From: Actinoplanes sp. M2I2
Lineage (GTDB): Bacteria; Actinomycetota; Actinomycetes; Mycobacteriales; Micromonosporaceae
Assembly: GCF_023544445.1 (NCBI RefSeq)
Contig: NZ_JALPVJ010000016.1
Coordinates: 124,001 to 188,000, forward strand
Direction: 5' to 3'
DNA length: 64,000 nt
Shown here: positions 41,476 through 52,220 of the stretch, one piece after another
Numbering within the stretch: position 1 is the first letter of the stretch
Layout of the letters: every line of letters begins with the position of its first letter
The notes under the pieces: generated by a model
Database searches by the model: none
What the model saw: the letters and a program-made list of their open reading frames with translations, nothing else
What the model was told of the DNA's origin: nothing
Program-made: the position numbers and the translations under genes

Positions 41476-44400
41476 GTGACGATGGGTGCGGAGAGCATGG
41501 CGGGCCGGCTGCCCGAGCTGCCCACGGCCGGCTCCCATCATGTCGTGCTCTCGTCCACCGACCGTACGCTGATCAAGCGCCTCTACCTGGCCGACGGCGA
41601 GACGACCGTCATCTGGAAGCAGTTCCTCGGCCCGGCCGGCCCCGGACGCCGGCGACGCGAGCACGCGGTCCTGCTGCGCCTGGACGGCCTGCCCGGGGTG
41701 GCCCGCCTGGCCGGCTGGACCCACCCCGACGCCGAGCTGCTGACCGACGTGGGCGGGCGCACCCTGGCGTACGCGATGGCGGCCCACGAGATCGACCTGG
41801 CCGGCGTGCCCCGGCTGGCGCACCGCCTGGCCCGCATCGTCGCCGGCATGCACGCCCGCGGCGTCGTGCACAAGGACGTCAACCCGGCGAACATCCTGAT
41901 CGACGCCGACGGCCGCCCGGTGATCGTGGACTTCGACTCCTGCAGCCTGTTCACCGAGGACCAGGCCGCGTTCGGCAACCTGCGCGAGATCGAGGGGACG
42001 CTGCAGTACCTGCCGCCGGAGCAGACCGGGCGCACCGGCCTGCCGGTCGACCACCGCGCCGACCTCTACGCCCTCGGCGCCACCCTCTACGAGCTGGTGG
42101 CCGGCCACCCGCCCCTGGCTCACCACGACGACCTCCAGCACCTGCGGGACCTGCTGCTCACCGTGCCGGTCCCGCTGTCCGGGGTACGCCCGGAGACGCC
42201 GCCGATGCTGTCGGAGATCGTCGCCAAGCTGCTCGAGAAGGAGCCCGGCCGCCGCTATCAGAGCGCCGAGGGCCTCGTCCGCGATCTCGGCCGGCTGCGC
42301 GACCACCCGGACGCGGTGTTCCCCCTCGGGGAGCGTGACTTCCCCCTGCGACTGACCGCGCCGTCCGTGCTGATCGGCCGGGACGCCGACGTGACCGCGC
42401 TGCGGGCCGCCTGGGAGGAGGCGGTGCTCGGCGGTGACCGCGGCATCGTCGTCACCGGCGCGCCCGGCACCGGCAAGTCCACGCTGATCAACGCGCTGCG
42501 GCGGCCGGTGGCGGCCCGCGGCGGCTGGTTCGTGACCGGCCGGGCCGACCCGGCCGAGCCGGGAGCCACCTCCGGGCCGGTGCTGCAGGCGCTGCGCCGT
42601 CTCGGCCGCCTGTTGCTGGCCGAGCCGCCGGCCGCGCTGGCCGCCCTGCGCGCGTCCCTGCTGAGCACGCTCGGCCCGAACGCCGGCCTGATCGCGGCCG
42701 CGCTCCCCGAGTTCGGCACGCTGCTGTGGGCCGACGGGTCGCCCGACCAGGCCGAGACCGCGGACGGCGACGCCGGGGCGAGGCTGCGCCAGGCGGTCGT
42801 CGCGCTGCTCGGCACGGTCGCCGGTCAGCGTCACCCGGTGCTGATCGCCGTGGACGACCTGCAGTGGGCCGACCCCACCTCGGTCGACCTGATCGAGGCG
42901 GTGCTGACCGAGCCGGGCATCGACGGCGTGCTTCTCGTCGCCGCGTTCCGGTCGGACGAGATCGACGGCGCCCACCCGCTGACCACGATGCTGGCGAGGT
43001 GCCGGCGGGACGGCGCGATCACCCGCGTCCTGCGCCTGGACGACCTGCCGCCGGAGGGATCGCGCGACCTGCTGCGCGAGGTGCTCCGGCTGTCCGCCCC
43101 GGCCGCCGCGGACCTGGCCGGGTTGCTCCACCCGTGGACCGGCGGCAACCCGTCGGACACGCTCGAACTGGTCAACGCCCTGCGCCGGGGCGGCGCGCTG
43201 ACCCTGAGCGACGACGGCTGGCGCTGGGACGAGCAGAAGATCCGGCTGCAGGCGGCCCGCAGCGACGTCCTCGGCCTGCTGCGCGACCGCATCGACAACC
43301 TGACGCCGGAGACCCGCCGGCTGCTGCGCATCCTCGCCCTGATCGGCGGCGAGGAGGTGCCGAACCCGGTGCTGGCCCGGGCCGCCGGGGTGGCGGTGCT
43401 CCAGCTGCAACCGCTGCTGTACCCCGCGCTGGAGGAGGAACTGGTCGTCCTGGCCGCGACCCCGGGCAGCCCGACCACGCCGCTGCTGCCGGTGCTGCGC
43501 AACGACCGGGTGCGCCGGGCGGTGCTGGCCGGCCTGCCCGACGACCAGCGGCGCCGGATGCGGCTGGAGACGGCCCGGAACCTGGCCGCCGAGCCGGAGA
43601 CCCTGATGGTCGCCGCCGGCCAGTACCTCGAGGCGGCCGGCCTGGTGACCGGACCGGACGAGCGGCGCCGGATGGCGGGCTTGTTCCGCACGGCCGCGGA
43701 ACGGGCCGCCGCGGCCGGCAACCATCAGTCGGCCGAGAGCTTCGCGCAGGCGGCGGTCGAGGCGCTGACCGCCCTGGAAGCGTCGGGCCCGGGAGACGAC
43801 CCCTCGTCGCTGGTCGACGCGCTCGGCCGCCGGCACGCCGCGCTCTATCAACTCGGACGGCTCGACGAGGCCGACGCCGTCTACGCCGCCGTGGAGCGGG
43901 CGCGGCCCGATCCCGTACGGCTGACCGCCGTCGCCGTCGTGCAGCTGAGCAGCCTGGCCCAGCGCGCCCGCCAGCGCGAGGCCCTCGAGCTCGGCCAGGA
44001 CCTGCTGGTCCGGCTGGGGCACGAGCTGCCCGGGCCGGATTTCGCGGCCCGGATCGCGGAGCACGGCCGCGACATCCAGGCCTGGTCGCAGCGGCTGGAT
44101 GTCGCGGCCGACCTGGCCCGGCCCGAGATCACCGATCCCCGGGTGCTGGCCGCGGCCCGCGTATTCAGCAAGGTCATGCCGATGTGCTTCCTGCTCGGTG
44201 AGCGGCAGCTGGGCGCCTGGGTGCTCGTCCGGAGCTGGCGGCTGTGGGAGCGCCACGGCCCGTCGCCGCAGCTCGCCGCCACGCTCGCCTCGATGGGCAT
44301 GATCGTGCTGCAGGTCACCGGCGACTACCAGGCCGGGGTGCGGATCGGCCGGCACGTCCTGGCCGTCTGCGAGCACCGCGACTACGAGCCGTCGACGTCG

Positions 44401-46461
44401 CTGGCCCGCTACCGCCACGCCATGCAGCTGCAGGTCTGGGCCGAGCCGATCGAGGACACGATCGGCGATCTGCGCAGCGGCTACGAGGGCCTGGTCCGCG
44501 GCGGCGAGCTCGACATGGCCGCCGGGGCGTGGAACGCGATCCTCGTCGGCCGGCTCGAGTCCGCGCCCACGGTGACCAGCTACCTGCTGGACATCGAGGC
44601 GGCGCTGGCCTTCGACGCGCGTACGGGCAACGAGTTCTTCGCCGGCGTCGTCGTCGCGCACCGGCAGCTCGCCCGCGCGCTGCAGGGTCGCACCACTCCG
44701 CCGGGCAGCCTGAACGACGCCGAGTTCACCGAGGCCGACCATCTGGCCGGGATGTCGCCGCAGGCGCTGACGAGCAACGTCTACCACGTGTGCCGGGCCC
44801 TGGCCGCCGCGGTGTTCGGCGACGAGCCCGCCCTGCAGCGGCACGCCGCGGCGGCCATGCGCGCCAGCTCGGTGCTGCCCGGCTATCTGGCCGTGCAGGC
44901 GACGGTGCTGGTTTCGCTGGCCCACGCCACCCGGTTGCACACCGTGCCGGCCGGGCAGCGGGCCGCAGACCCCGGATACGACGAGCTCCTCGCCGCGCTG
45001 GCCTGGATGCGCGACCGCGCCGCCGACTGCCCGGCCGGCTTCGGCCACCTCGCCCACTGGCTGGCCGCCGAGGAGGCCTGGCTGCGCGGCGACCGGCCCG
45101 CGGCGTGCGTCCTGTTCGACCGCGCCATTCACGAGGCGCAGGCCCGGCCGCGGCCCTGGCACGCCGCGCTCATCCTGGAGAGAGCCGCGAAGCTGCACCG
45201 CTCGGCCGGCCTCGAAGCCGGCGCCCGGCTGCACCTGGCCGAGGCGATGCGCGGGTACGCGGCCTGGGGCGCCACGGCCAAGGTGGCCCAGCTGAGGACC
45301 GCGCACCCCGCGCTGCTCCCGGTCGACCCGGGCACCCGGGCGCATTCGCGGGCCACCGGCGCCCTGCGGTCCGACGCGGTGGACACGATGGCGATCCTGC
45401 GGGCGTCGCAGGCGCTCAGCTCGGCGACCGACCTGGGCCGGCTCCGCGAGGCCATCAACGAGCAGCTCACCGCGCTGACCGGCGCGTCCGAGGTCGTCCT
45501 GGTGATCCGGGCGGACGACGAATGGTTCCTGCCCGGCGGCCCGGACGGGTCCGACCGGATCGACCTGGAAGCGGCCGAGATGTACGGCCTGCTGCCGGCC
45601 AGCGCCTTCCAGTACGCCGTGCGCACCCGCGACGTGCTGCTGGTCGAGGACGCCACCCGCGACGACCGGTTCGCCCGTGACCCGTTCCTGGCCGACGCGC
45701 GACGCTGCTCGCTGCTGGCCGTCCCGGTGCTGCACGGCGAGACCCTGCGGGCCGTCCTGGTGCTGGCCAACCGGCAGACCAGCGGGCTGTTCACCGCCGA
45801 CCGGCTGGACGCGGTCGCCCTGATCACCGGTCAGCTGGTGGTGTCGCTGAACAACGCCCTGCTGTACGCCTCGCTGGAGGCGCGGGTGGCCGAGCGGACC
45901 CGCGAGCTGGCCACGCTGGCCACCCGCCTGGGCGAGCTGAGCAGCACCGACTCGCTGACCGGGCTGGCCAACCGGCGCCGGTTCGAGCAGGGGCTGAGCG
46001 CCCACCACGACCGGCTGCGGCACTCCGGCCGGCCCTACGCGGTGCTCATGATCGACGTCGACTTCTTCAAGAAGTACAACGACCGCTTCGGCCACCAGGC
46101 CGGCGACGAGTGCCTGCGCAAGGTGGGCGCCGCGCTGGCCGGCGCGGTCCGGGCCGGCACCGACCTGGCCTGCCGCTACGGCGGCGAGGAGTTCGTGCTC
46201 ATCCTCGGCGACAGCGAGCCGGCCATCGCGGCGACGCTGGCCGAACGGACCCGGACCGGGATCCAGACCCTGCGCATCCCGCACCCCGACGGCCCGGCCG
46301 GCGTCGTCACGGCCAGCATCGGGGTGGCCGTGGCCACCCTCGGCGAGGAGAGCACCGACGACCTGATCCGCCGGGCCGATGCCGCGCTTTACCAGGCCAA
46401 GGCGGCCGGTCGCAACGCCGTCCGGATGGCCGAGCCCCTCGTTCCCGCGCTCGCAGAGTAG
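41476..46461 (+). CDS. Giant kinase / ATPase / GAF / GGDEF signalling protein
   Basis: A 1661-residue multidomain protein. Residues about 20-270 are a protein-kinase-like domain with an unusual catalytic loop (VHKDVNPANILI) and DFDSC replacing DFG. About 295-620 is an AAA-type ATPase: GAPGTGKSTLINALRR and VLIAVDDLQWADPTSVDLI. About 700-1290 are helical repeats (TPR-like). About 1315-1465 is a GAF domain (RASQALSSATDLGRLREAINEQLTALTGASEVVLVI). About 1490-1655 is a GGDEF domain with SSTDSLTGLANRRRFEQ and active loop YGGEEFVLIL. Kinase-AAA-GAF architectures are known in bacteria; a GGEEF end would link it to c-di-GMP. It starts GTG 41476. No partner regulator is adjacent. Confidence 0.9.
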   Translation: MTMGAESMAGRLPELPTAGSHHVVLSSTDRTLIKRLYLADGETTVIWKQFLGPAGPGRRRREHAVLLRLDGLPGVARLAGWTHPDAELLTDVGGRTLAYAMAAHEIDLAGVPRLAHRLARIVAGMHARGVVHKDVNPANILIDADGRPVIVDFDSCSLFTEDQAAFGNLREIEGTLQYLPPEQTGRTGLPVDHRADLYALGATLYELVAGHPPLAHHDDLQHLRDLLLTVPVPLSGVRPETPPMLSEIVAKLLEKEPGRRYQSAEGLVRDLGRLRDHPDAVFPLGERDFPLRLTAPSVLIGRDADVTALRAAWEEAVLGGDRGIVVTGAPGTGKSTLINALRRPVAARGGWFVTGRADPAEPGATSGPVLQALRRLGRLLLAEPPAALAALRASLLSTLGPNAGLIAAALPEFGTLLWADGSPDQAETADGDAGARLRQAVVALLGTVAGQRHPVLIAVDDLQWADPTSVDLIEAVLTEPGIDGVLLVAAFRSDEIDGAHPLTTMLARCRRDGAITRVLRLDDLPPEGSRDLLREVLRLSAPAAADLAGLLHPWTGGNPSDTLELVNALRRGGALTLSDDGWRWDEQKIRLQAARSDVLGLLRDRIDNLTPETRRLLRILALIGGEEVPNPVLARAAGVAVLQLQPLLYPALEEELVVLAATPGSPTTPLLPVLRNDRVRRAVLAGLPDDQRRRMRLETARNLAAEPETLMVAAGQYLEAAGLVTGPDERRRMAGLFRTAAERAAAAGNHQSAESFAQAAVEALTALEASGPGDDPSSLVDALGRRHAALYQLGRLDEADAVYAAVERARPDPVRLTAVAVVQLSSLAQRARQREALELGQDLLVRLGHELPGPDFAARIAEHGRDIQAWSQRLDVAADLARPEITDPRVLAAARVFSKVMPMCFLLGERQLGAWVLVRSWRLWERHGPSPQLAATLASMGMIVLQVTGDYQAGVRIGRHVLAVCEHRDYEPSTSLARYRHAMQLQVWAEPIEDTIGDLRSGYEGLVRGGELDMAAGAWNAILVGRLESAPTVTSYLLDIEAALAFDARTGNEFFAGVVVAHRQLARALQGRTTPPGSLNDAEFTEADHLAGMSPQALTSNVYHVCRALAAAVFGDEPALQRHAAAAMRASSVLPGYLAVQATVLVSLAHATRLHTVPAGQRAADPGYDELLAALAWMRDRAADCPAGFGHLAHWLAAEEAWLRGDRPAACVLFDRAIHEAQARPRPWHAALILERAAKLHRSAGLEAGARLHLAEAMRGYAAWGATAKVAQLRTAHPALLPVDPGTRAHSRATGALRSDAVDTMAILRASQALSSATDLGRLREAINEQLTALTGASEVVLVIRADDEWFLPGGPDGSDRIDLEAAEMYGLLPASAFQYAVRTRDVLLVEDATRDDRFARDPFLADARRCSLLAVPVLHGETLRAVLVLANRQTSGLFTADRLDAVALITGQLVVSLNNALLYASLEARVAERTRELATLATRLGELSSTDSLTGLANRRRFEQGLSAHHDRLRHSGRPYAVLMIDVDFFKKYNDRFGHQAGDECLRKVGAALAGAVRAGTDLACRYGGEEFVLILGDSEPAIAATLAERTRTGIQTLRIPHPDGPAGVVTASIGVAVATLGEESTDDLIRRADAALYQAKAAGRNAVRMAEPLVPALAE

Positions 46462-46474
46462 GACACCGGCCGCG

Positions 46475-46990
46475 TCAGGAGAGGGTGATCCAGTACCGCC
46501 GGACCGGCCCGTGATCGGTCTCGACGATGCCCTCGAGCACACCGCCGGCCCGCTCGATCGTCCGGGCCGAGGCGATGTTGCCGGCCAGGCACGGGATGAG
46601 CACGCGGTCCAGGCCGAGCGCCGCGCGGGCCTCCCCGAGCATCTGCCCCAGCGCCCAGCTCGCCAGCCCGCGCCGGCGGGCCGACGGCCGGATGCCGTAG
46701 CCGATGTGCCCCAGGTCGGACTCCCAGTGCCGCAAGGCGATGCCGCCGAGCACCCGCCCGTCCTCGACGATCCACCGCGGCGAGCCGTGCCGCGCCGGTG
46801 GACAGGGTGTCCCGGCCGGGTGCGTGTACCGGACACGCTCGTGCACCCAGGCGGCGAACCCGGCGGCGGAGTGCACGTCGTCGTCCGGGCCGAGCCCGAA
46901 GCCGTCCTCGTGCAGGCCCGGCCCCCACTCGTCCCGGCAGTCGACGAAGGCCTCGTGCAGACGTGTCGTCGGAAGGATCAGCTCAGTCAT
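46475..46990 (-). CDS. GNAT-family N-acetyltransferase
   Basis: A 171-residue acetyltransferase. It opens with ILPTTRLHEAFVDCRDEWGPGLHEDGFGLGPDDDV. RWIVEDGRVLGGIALRHWESDLGHIGYGIRPSARRRGLASWALGQMLGEARAALGLDRVLIPC forms the core, with R-R-R-G-L-A as the acetyl-CoA loop, then GNIASARTIERAGGVLEG. It is RimJ/RimL or YkkB-like by pattern. It is convergent with the giant signalling gene (13-base gap). The acceptor is unknown. Confidence 0.9.
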   Translation of the reverse strand: MTELILPTTRLHEAFVDCRDEWGPGLHEDGFGLGPDDDVHSAAGFAAWVHERVRYTHPAGTPCPPARHGSPRWIVEDGRVLGGIALRHWESDLGHIGYGIRPSARRRGLASWALGQMLGEARAALGLDRVLIPCLAGNIASARTIERAGGVLEGIVETDHGPVRRYWITLS

Positions 46991-47230
46991 GCGGCGACCG
47001 TAGCCACGCCACAGCGTCGGGTCGACCCGTCCGCCGGCGGTCTCAGCGCGACGGTGCGCCCGGTTCGACCGTTCCGCTCAGGGAGCCACCCGCGCCGCCA
47101 CTCGACGCCGCCACGACACCGTCAGCAACCGCCGAGGCCTGTCGTCCGCGGCGGACGGCGTTGGGCGCGACAGGCCCCGCATCGGATCGGCGTGATGTGC
47201 GCCACTTCCGCCGACGACTCGGAGGCCGGG
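46991..47230. other. Intergenic region before ABC-F leader
   Basis: About 240 bases. No gene is supported; overlapping frames are short. The promoter of the leader ORF probably lies near the right end (TAATCT at 47231-47236). Confidence 0.5.
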
Positions 47231-47243
47231 TAATCTGATCCGC

Positions 47244-47282
47244 ATGTCGATCGCCTCGATGAGGTTGTGGTCCGGCCGCTGA
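47244..47282 (+). CDS. Leader peptide of ABC-F gene
   Basis: A 12-codon ORF reading MSIASMRLWSGR then TGA, 107 bases before the ABC-F start. A TAATCT box ends seven bases before its ATG, so it may be translated from a leaderless transcript. It is followed at once by strong hairpins. Short leaders with an antibiotic-stallable start are the known basis of attenuation for macrolide, lincosamide or pleuromutilin resistance genes in actinomycetes. This one is small, well placed and likely functional, though unproven. Confidence 0.65.
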   Translation: MSIASMRLWSGR

Positions 47283-47292
47283 CGGCGGCCGG
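47272..47292 (+). promoter_or_regulatory. Attenuator hairpin 1 overlapping leader stop
   Basis: CCGGCCGC-TGACG-GCGGCCGG, an eight-base perfect stem beginning in the last codons of the leader peptide and containing its stop in the loop. A ribosome stalled upstream would prevent it from folding. Confidence 0.55.
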
Positions 47293-47314
47293 AAACCTCT
47301 GATCCTCTGCTTCC

Positions 47315-47348
47315 GCACCGCCGTCCTGGTGTCCTCGCCGGGCGGTGC
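47315..47348 (+). promoter_or_regulatory. Attenuator hairpin 2 before ABC-F start
   Basis: GCACCGCC (47315-47322) pairs perfectly with GGCGGTGC (47341-47348), about 40 bases before the start of the ABC-F gene. It may act as terminator or block translation. Confidence 0.45.
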
Positions 47349-47389
47349 GCTTCGCGCTGCCCGGCTCCAGACGAGCCGAGAGCAGAACC

Positions 47390-48886
<1,497 letters not shown>

Positions 48887-48914
48887 GCGGCATCGTCAAT
48901 CGGGTCGGAGGGTG

Positions 48915-49694
48915 ATGATGCGGAAACACAGCTGGGCCGCGGCGCTGATCGCGGTGGGCACGCTCGCCGCGTGCGACACCACGGCGACCGGGCCGCCACC
49001 GGTCGCCCCGGTGACGACCCCGGCGTCCGTCCCGGCCCGCGCGTCGGCGCCCTCCCCGTCCCCGCCCCGGCCGAAGCCGATCGCCTTCCCCCTGCAGGGC
49101 CCGGCCAAGTGGCGGTACGCCCCGGCCGGGTCGGCGACGGCCGGCCGGGGCGGGACGCTGCTGCGCTACCGGGTCGCGGTCGAGCAGGGCATCACCGGCG
49201 TGTCACCCGAGGGTTTCGCCGCCGCGGCCGACGCCGCCCTGGCCGACCCGCGCGGCTGGATCCGGGGACACCGGTGGCGGTTCCGCCGGGCCGGGCCGGG
49301 CCAGCCGCACGACTTCACGCTGTACCTGGCCACGCCGGTCACCCGCGACCGCCTCTGCGACGACGTGCCCGAGGGCTACACGTCGTGCCGCAACGGCGAC
49401 CGCGTCGTGCTGAACGTCGCCCGCTGGGCCGGGGGCGTCCCCTTCTATCGGGGCAAGCTCACGACGTACCGGCAGTACATGGTCAACCACGAGGTCGGGC
49501 ACCGGCTCGGGCACGGTCACGAGCGGTGCCCCGGCCCGGGCGAGCCGGCGCCGGTCATGCAGCAGCAGACACTCGGCCTGCACGGCTGCACGGTCAACCC
49601 CTGGCCCTACCCGGACGGCACGCTCTATCGGGGGCCGTCCGGGCAGTACGACGATCAGCCGCCCTCTCAGATGCCGAGCTCGTTGAACAGGTAG
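48915..49694 (+). CDS. DUF3152-family metzincin-like lipoprotein
   Basis: About 259 residues. A lipoprotein-type signal ends with VGTLAACD near residue 20, then a Pro/Ala/Ser linker. The DUF3152 domain (LRYRVAVEQGITGVSPEGFAAAADAALADPRGW) follows. It ends with HEVGHRLGHGH, matching HExxHxxGxxH, the metzincin zinc site, near residue 200, in context YMVNHEVGHRLGHGHERC. The motif is complete, so zinc-protease activity is plausible, though not shown for the family. ATG 48915 or 48918 starts it. Its final 28 bases overlap the reductase gene. Confidence 0.85.
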   Translation: MMRKHSWAAALIAVGTLAACDTTATGPPPVAPVTTPASVPARASAPSPSPPRPKPIAFPLQGPAKWRYAPAGSATAGRGGTLLRYRVAVEQGITGVSPEGFAAAADAALADPRGWIRGHRWRFRRAGPGQPHDFTLYLATPVTRDRLCDDVPEGYTSCRNGDRVVLNVARWAGGVPFYRGKLTTYRQYMVNHEVGHRLGHGHERCPGPGEPAPVMQQQTLGLHGCTVNPWPYPDGTLYRGPSGQYDDQPPSQMPSSLNR

Positions 49695-51028
49695 AGCCAC
49701 AGCTCGCTGCGCGTCGGGAACGACGGGATGGCGTGCCGCAGCCGGCTGATCGGCACCTCACCGACGATGGCGATCGTGGCCGCCTGCAGGAACTCGGCCA
49801 CCGCCGTACCCGTGATCGTGACCCCGACCAGGACGCCGCGCTGCTCGTCGACGAGGAAGCGGGCGGTGCCGACCCCGCCACCGGAGTACGAGCCACCCGC
49901 GTTGGCCTCGGTGCCGATGTCGACGACACGCACGGCCAGCCCGGCCTCGGCCGCGCTCGTCGTGGTGTGCCCGACCGCCACGACCTGTGGCGAGGTGAAG
50001 ATCACGCGCGGCGACCCCGGCCCGTCGGCCAGGTGCTCGGCGACCATCGGCTTGCCCAGGATCTCCCCCGCCGCGATCGCCGCCTGATACTTCGCCATGT
50101 GCGTGTAGAGCGCCCGCCCGTTGAGGTCGCCGATCACGTACAGCCAGTCCTGCCCCGGCACCCGCATGTGCGCGTCGACCTCGACGAAGCCCTCGGTCTT
50201 CACCCCGACGGCTTCCAGACCCAGGTCAACCGATTGCGGCGTACGACCGGTGGCGACCAGAAGCTGATCGGCGGTCACGGTGCTGCCGTCGCCCAGCGTG
50301 ACCGTCACCCCGGCGGCGTCCCGGCGCACGGCGGTCGGCCGGTGTCCCGTACGGATGTCGACACCCTGCGCGGCCAGCCGCTCGGCCACCTGCAGGCCGA
50401 CGAAGTCCTCCTCGCGCGGCAGCAGCCCCCGGCCCAGCACCAGCGTCACCTGCGAGCCCAGGGACACGTACGCCTGGGTCATCTCGGCCCCGACCACGCC
50501 CCCACCGATCACGATCAGCGAGGCCGGGATCTCCTGCGCCGTGGTCGCCTCCCGGTTGGTCCACGGCTGAACCTGCTCGATGCCCTCGATGTCGGGCAGC
50601 GCGGCCCGGGTGCCGCCGGCCAGGATGACCGCCTGCCGGGCCTCGAGAACCTCGTCACCGACCGCGACCTGCCGCTCCCCCACCAGCCGGCCCCACCCGC
50701 GCACCAGCGTGACGCCGCGGTCGGTCAGCCAGGGCACCTGCCCCGCGTCGTCCAGGTGGCCGATCAGCTCGTCCCGCCGCCGCAGCACCGCCCCGACGTC
50801 GAGCCCCCCGGTCACCGCCTCGGCCGCGCCCGGTACGTGCCGGGCCTCCTCGAGCAGCTCCCCCGGCCGGAGCAGCGCCTTCGACGGGATGCACGCATAG
50901 AACGAACACTCCCCGCCGACCTTGTCCCCTTCGACGATCGCCACGCTCAAGCCGGCCTGAGCCAACTTCCCCGCCGCGACCTCGCCACCGGGCCCGGCCC
51001 CGACCACCACCACGTCGTAACTCTGCAT
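49667..51028 (-). CDS. FAD-dependent pyridine-nucleotide disulfide reductase
   Basis: A 453-residue enzyme of the lipoamide dehydrogenase/mercuric reductase group. FAD site VVVVGAGPGGEVAAGKLAQAG at the N-terminus; redox pair in GGECSFYACIPSKAL (C-x4-C); NAD(P) site VIGGGVVGAEMTQAYVSLG near 175; ATGRTPQSVDLGLE; YVIGDLNGRALYTHMAKYQ; and a dimerisation domain ending with RLRHAIPSFPTRSELW, giving the His-Glu pair. ATG 51028 is chosen over 51064. It probably acts on a thiol/disulfide or quinone substrate. No partner operon identifies it. Confidence 0.92.
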   Translation of the reverse strand: MQSYDVVVVGAGPGGEVAAGKLAQAGLSVAIVEGDKVGGECSFYACIPSKALLRPGELLEEARHVPGAAEAVTGGLDVGAVLRRRDELIGHLDDAGQVPWLTDRGVTLVRGWGRLVGERQVAVGDEVLEARQAVILAGGTRAALPDIEGIEQVQPWTNREATTAQEIPASLIVIGGGVVGAEMTQAYVSLGSQVTLVLGRGLLPREEDFVGLQVAERLAAQGVDIRTGHRPTAVRRDAAGVTVTLGDGSTVTADQLLVATGRTPQSVDLGLEAVGVKTEGFVEVDAHMRVPGQDWLYVIGDLNGRALYTHMAKYQAAIAAGEILGKPMVAEHLADGPGSPRVIFTSPQVVAVGHTTTSAAEAGLAVRVVDIGTEANAGGSYSGGGVGTARFLVDEQRGVLVGVTITGTAVAEFLQAATIAIVGEVPISRLRHAIPSFPTRSELWLYLFNELGI

Positions 51029-51240
51029 GCCCCCATGATCGACCCCCAAGCCCCCGCATGACACCCGCTAGCCCACTGATCCCCACCACATCTCGCCCCG
51101 CGCCCGCCGGTCTCCCGCTCGCGCCCGCCGGTCTCCCGCCCGCGCTCCGCCGGTGTTCTGCGGCCGCCGCCTCTCCCTGCGCGGCCCGTCTCGTCGCCTG
51201 GGACCGGTCACACTCCTGCCGCCGCCCGTTTCCCGCGGCC
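51029..51240. other. Start of repeat-rich non-coding region
   Basis: Low-complexity CGCCC-rich sequence leading into tandem repeats. Frames here give proline-, arginine- or serine-rich strings with no family. Confidence 0.55.
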
Positions 51241-51260
51241 CGCGACACTCCTACGGCCTG

Positions 51261-51340
51261 CCGCACTCCTGTGCAGCCCGTCGCGTTTCCCTGCGGCCTG
51301 CCGCACTCCTGTGCAGCCCGTCGCGTTTCCCTGCGGCCTG
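51261..51340. repeat. 40-bp tandem repeat, two exact copies
   Basis: The unit beginning CCGCACTCCTGTGCAGCCCG is exactly repeated at 51261-51300 and 51301-51340. Flanking sequence continues with weaker copies. Confidence 0.85.
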
Positions 51341-51450
51341 CCGCACTCCTGCAGCCCGCCGCACCCCTGCGGCCCGTCGCGTTTCCCTGTGGGCCGTCAC
51401 CTCCTGCGGCCCGCCGCACACCTACGGCCCGTCGCGTTTCCCTCCGGCCC

Positions 51451-51665
51451 GTCAGACTCCTGCGGCCCGCCGCACTCCTGCCGCCCGTTGCGTTTTGCAG
51501 GGCCCGTCAGACTCCTGCGGCCCGCCGCACTCCTGCCGCCCGTTGCGTTTTCCAGGGCCCGTCAGACTCCTGCGGCCCGCCGCACTCGTGCCGCCCGTTG
51601 CGGCTTCCAGGGCCCGTCAGACTCCTGCGGCTCGCCGCTTTCCCCGCGGCCCGTCACACTTCCAC
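51451..51665. repeat. 55-bp tandem repeat, about four copies
   Basis: GTCAGACTCCTGCGG recurs at 51451, 51506, 51561 and 51616, precisely 55 bases apart; units contain GCACTCCTGCCGCCCG and TTCCAGGGCCC. The last copy is diverged. The array ends near 51665. Confidence 0.85.
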
Positions 51666-51719
51666 GGCCACCGGGTCCCCTGCGGCCCGTCACGTCCAGC
51701 TTCATGACGGGCCAAACAA

Positions 51720-51990
51720 ATGAGACGAGTGGCACCCTTATTCCGCATATGCGCTCAATGGCACAGGAATGATCGCCACATTTTTGCCATGCCACCAAAA
51801 GGCCAGGCAGCAACCCACGCAGGAATCCGCAATTTTGCCCTCTCCATCAGTCAGCAGAGCCGACCGATCACCAATGCTTCTTAATCGAGTCGCCACTACA
51901 TCTTCCCCATCATGGGTGGCGTTTTACGACAGCCGCCCACGATCCCATCTATCGCAGTCGGCTCGCGGCGCCGATGCGAGTTGAAACATA
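51720..51990. other. Lower-GC non-coding stretch
   Basis: Sequence of more moderate GC with no convincing gene, between the 55-bp repeats and the heptamer runs. The short frames have no family resemblance. Confidence 0.5.
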
Positions 51991-51994
51991 GTAT

Positions 51995-52085
51995 CGCCCG
52001 TCGCCCGTCGCCCGTCGCCCGTCGCCCGTCGCCCGTCGCCCGTCGCCCGTCGCCCGTCGCCCATCACCCGTCGCCCATCACCCAA
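51995..52085. repeat. CGCCCGT heptamer tandem run
   Basis: Nine perfect consecutive copies of CGCCCGT (51995-52057), then variants CGCCCAT, CACCCGT, CGCCCAT and CACCCAA. Such a run is prone to slip-strand change. Confidence 0.9.
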
Positions 52086-52089
52086 GACA

Positions 52090-52124
52090 CATCGGCCATC
52101 GGCCATCGGCCATCGGCCATCGAT
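52090..52124. repeat. CATCGGC heptamer tandem run
   Basis: Four perfect CATCGGC copies from 52090, followed by CATCGAT, right after the CGCCCGT run. They share the seven-base period with the preceding array. Confidence 0.9.
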
Positions 52125-52220
52125 TGACCTTAATATAGCCACTGGCCGCATCTTGAGAATGGCACAACGAACGCGCAGCGCGGCTTGGACTTCTCATTGA
52201 TCGAGGAGGAGAATTGCCTG

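Noticed and set aside
41404..46836. 1810-residue open frame on the minus strand
   Set aside because: It is the antisense mirror of the giant signalling gene. Its Gln/Gly/Arg-rich composition and lack of any domain are typical of GC-rich shadows.
51058..51723. 221-residue repetitive plus frame
   Set aside because: Generated by the 40- and 55-bp repeats, with no start signal or family. Treated as non-coding.
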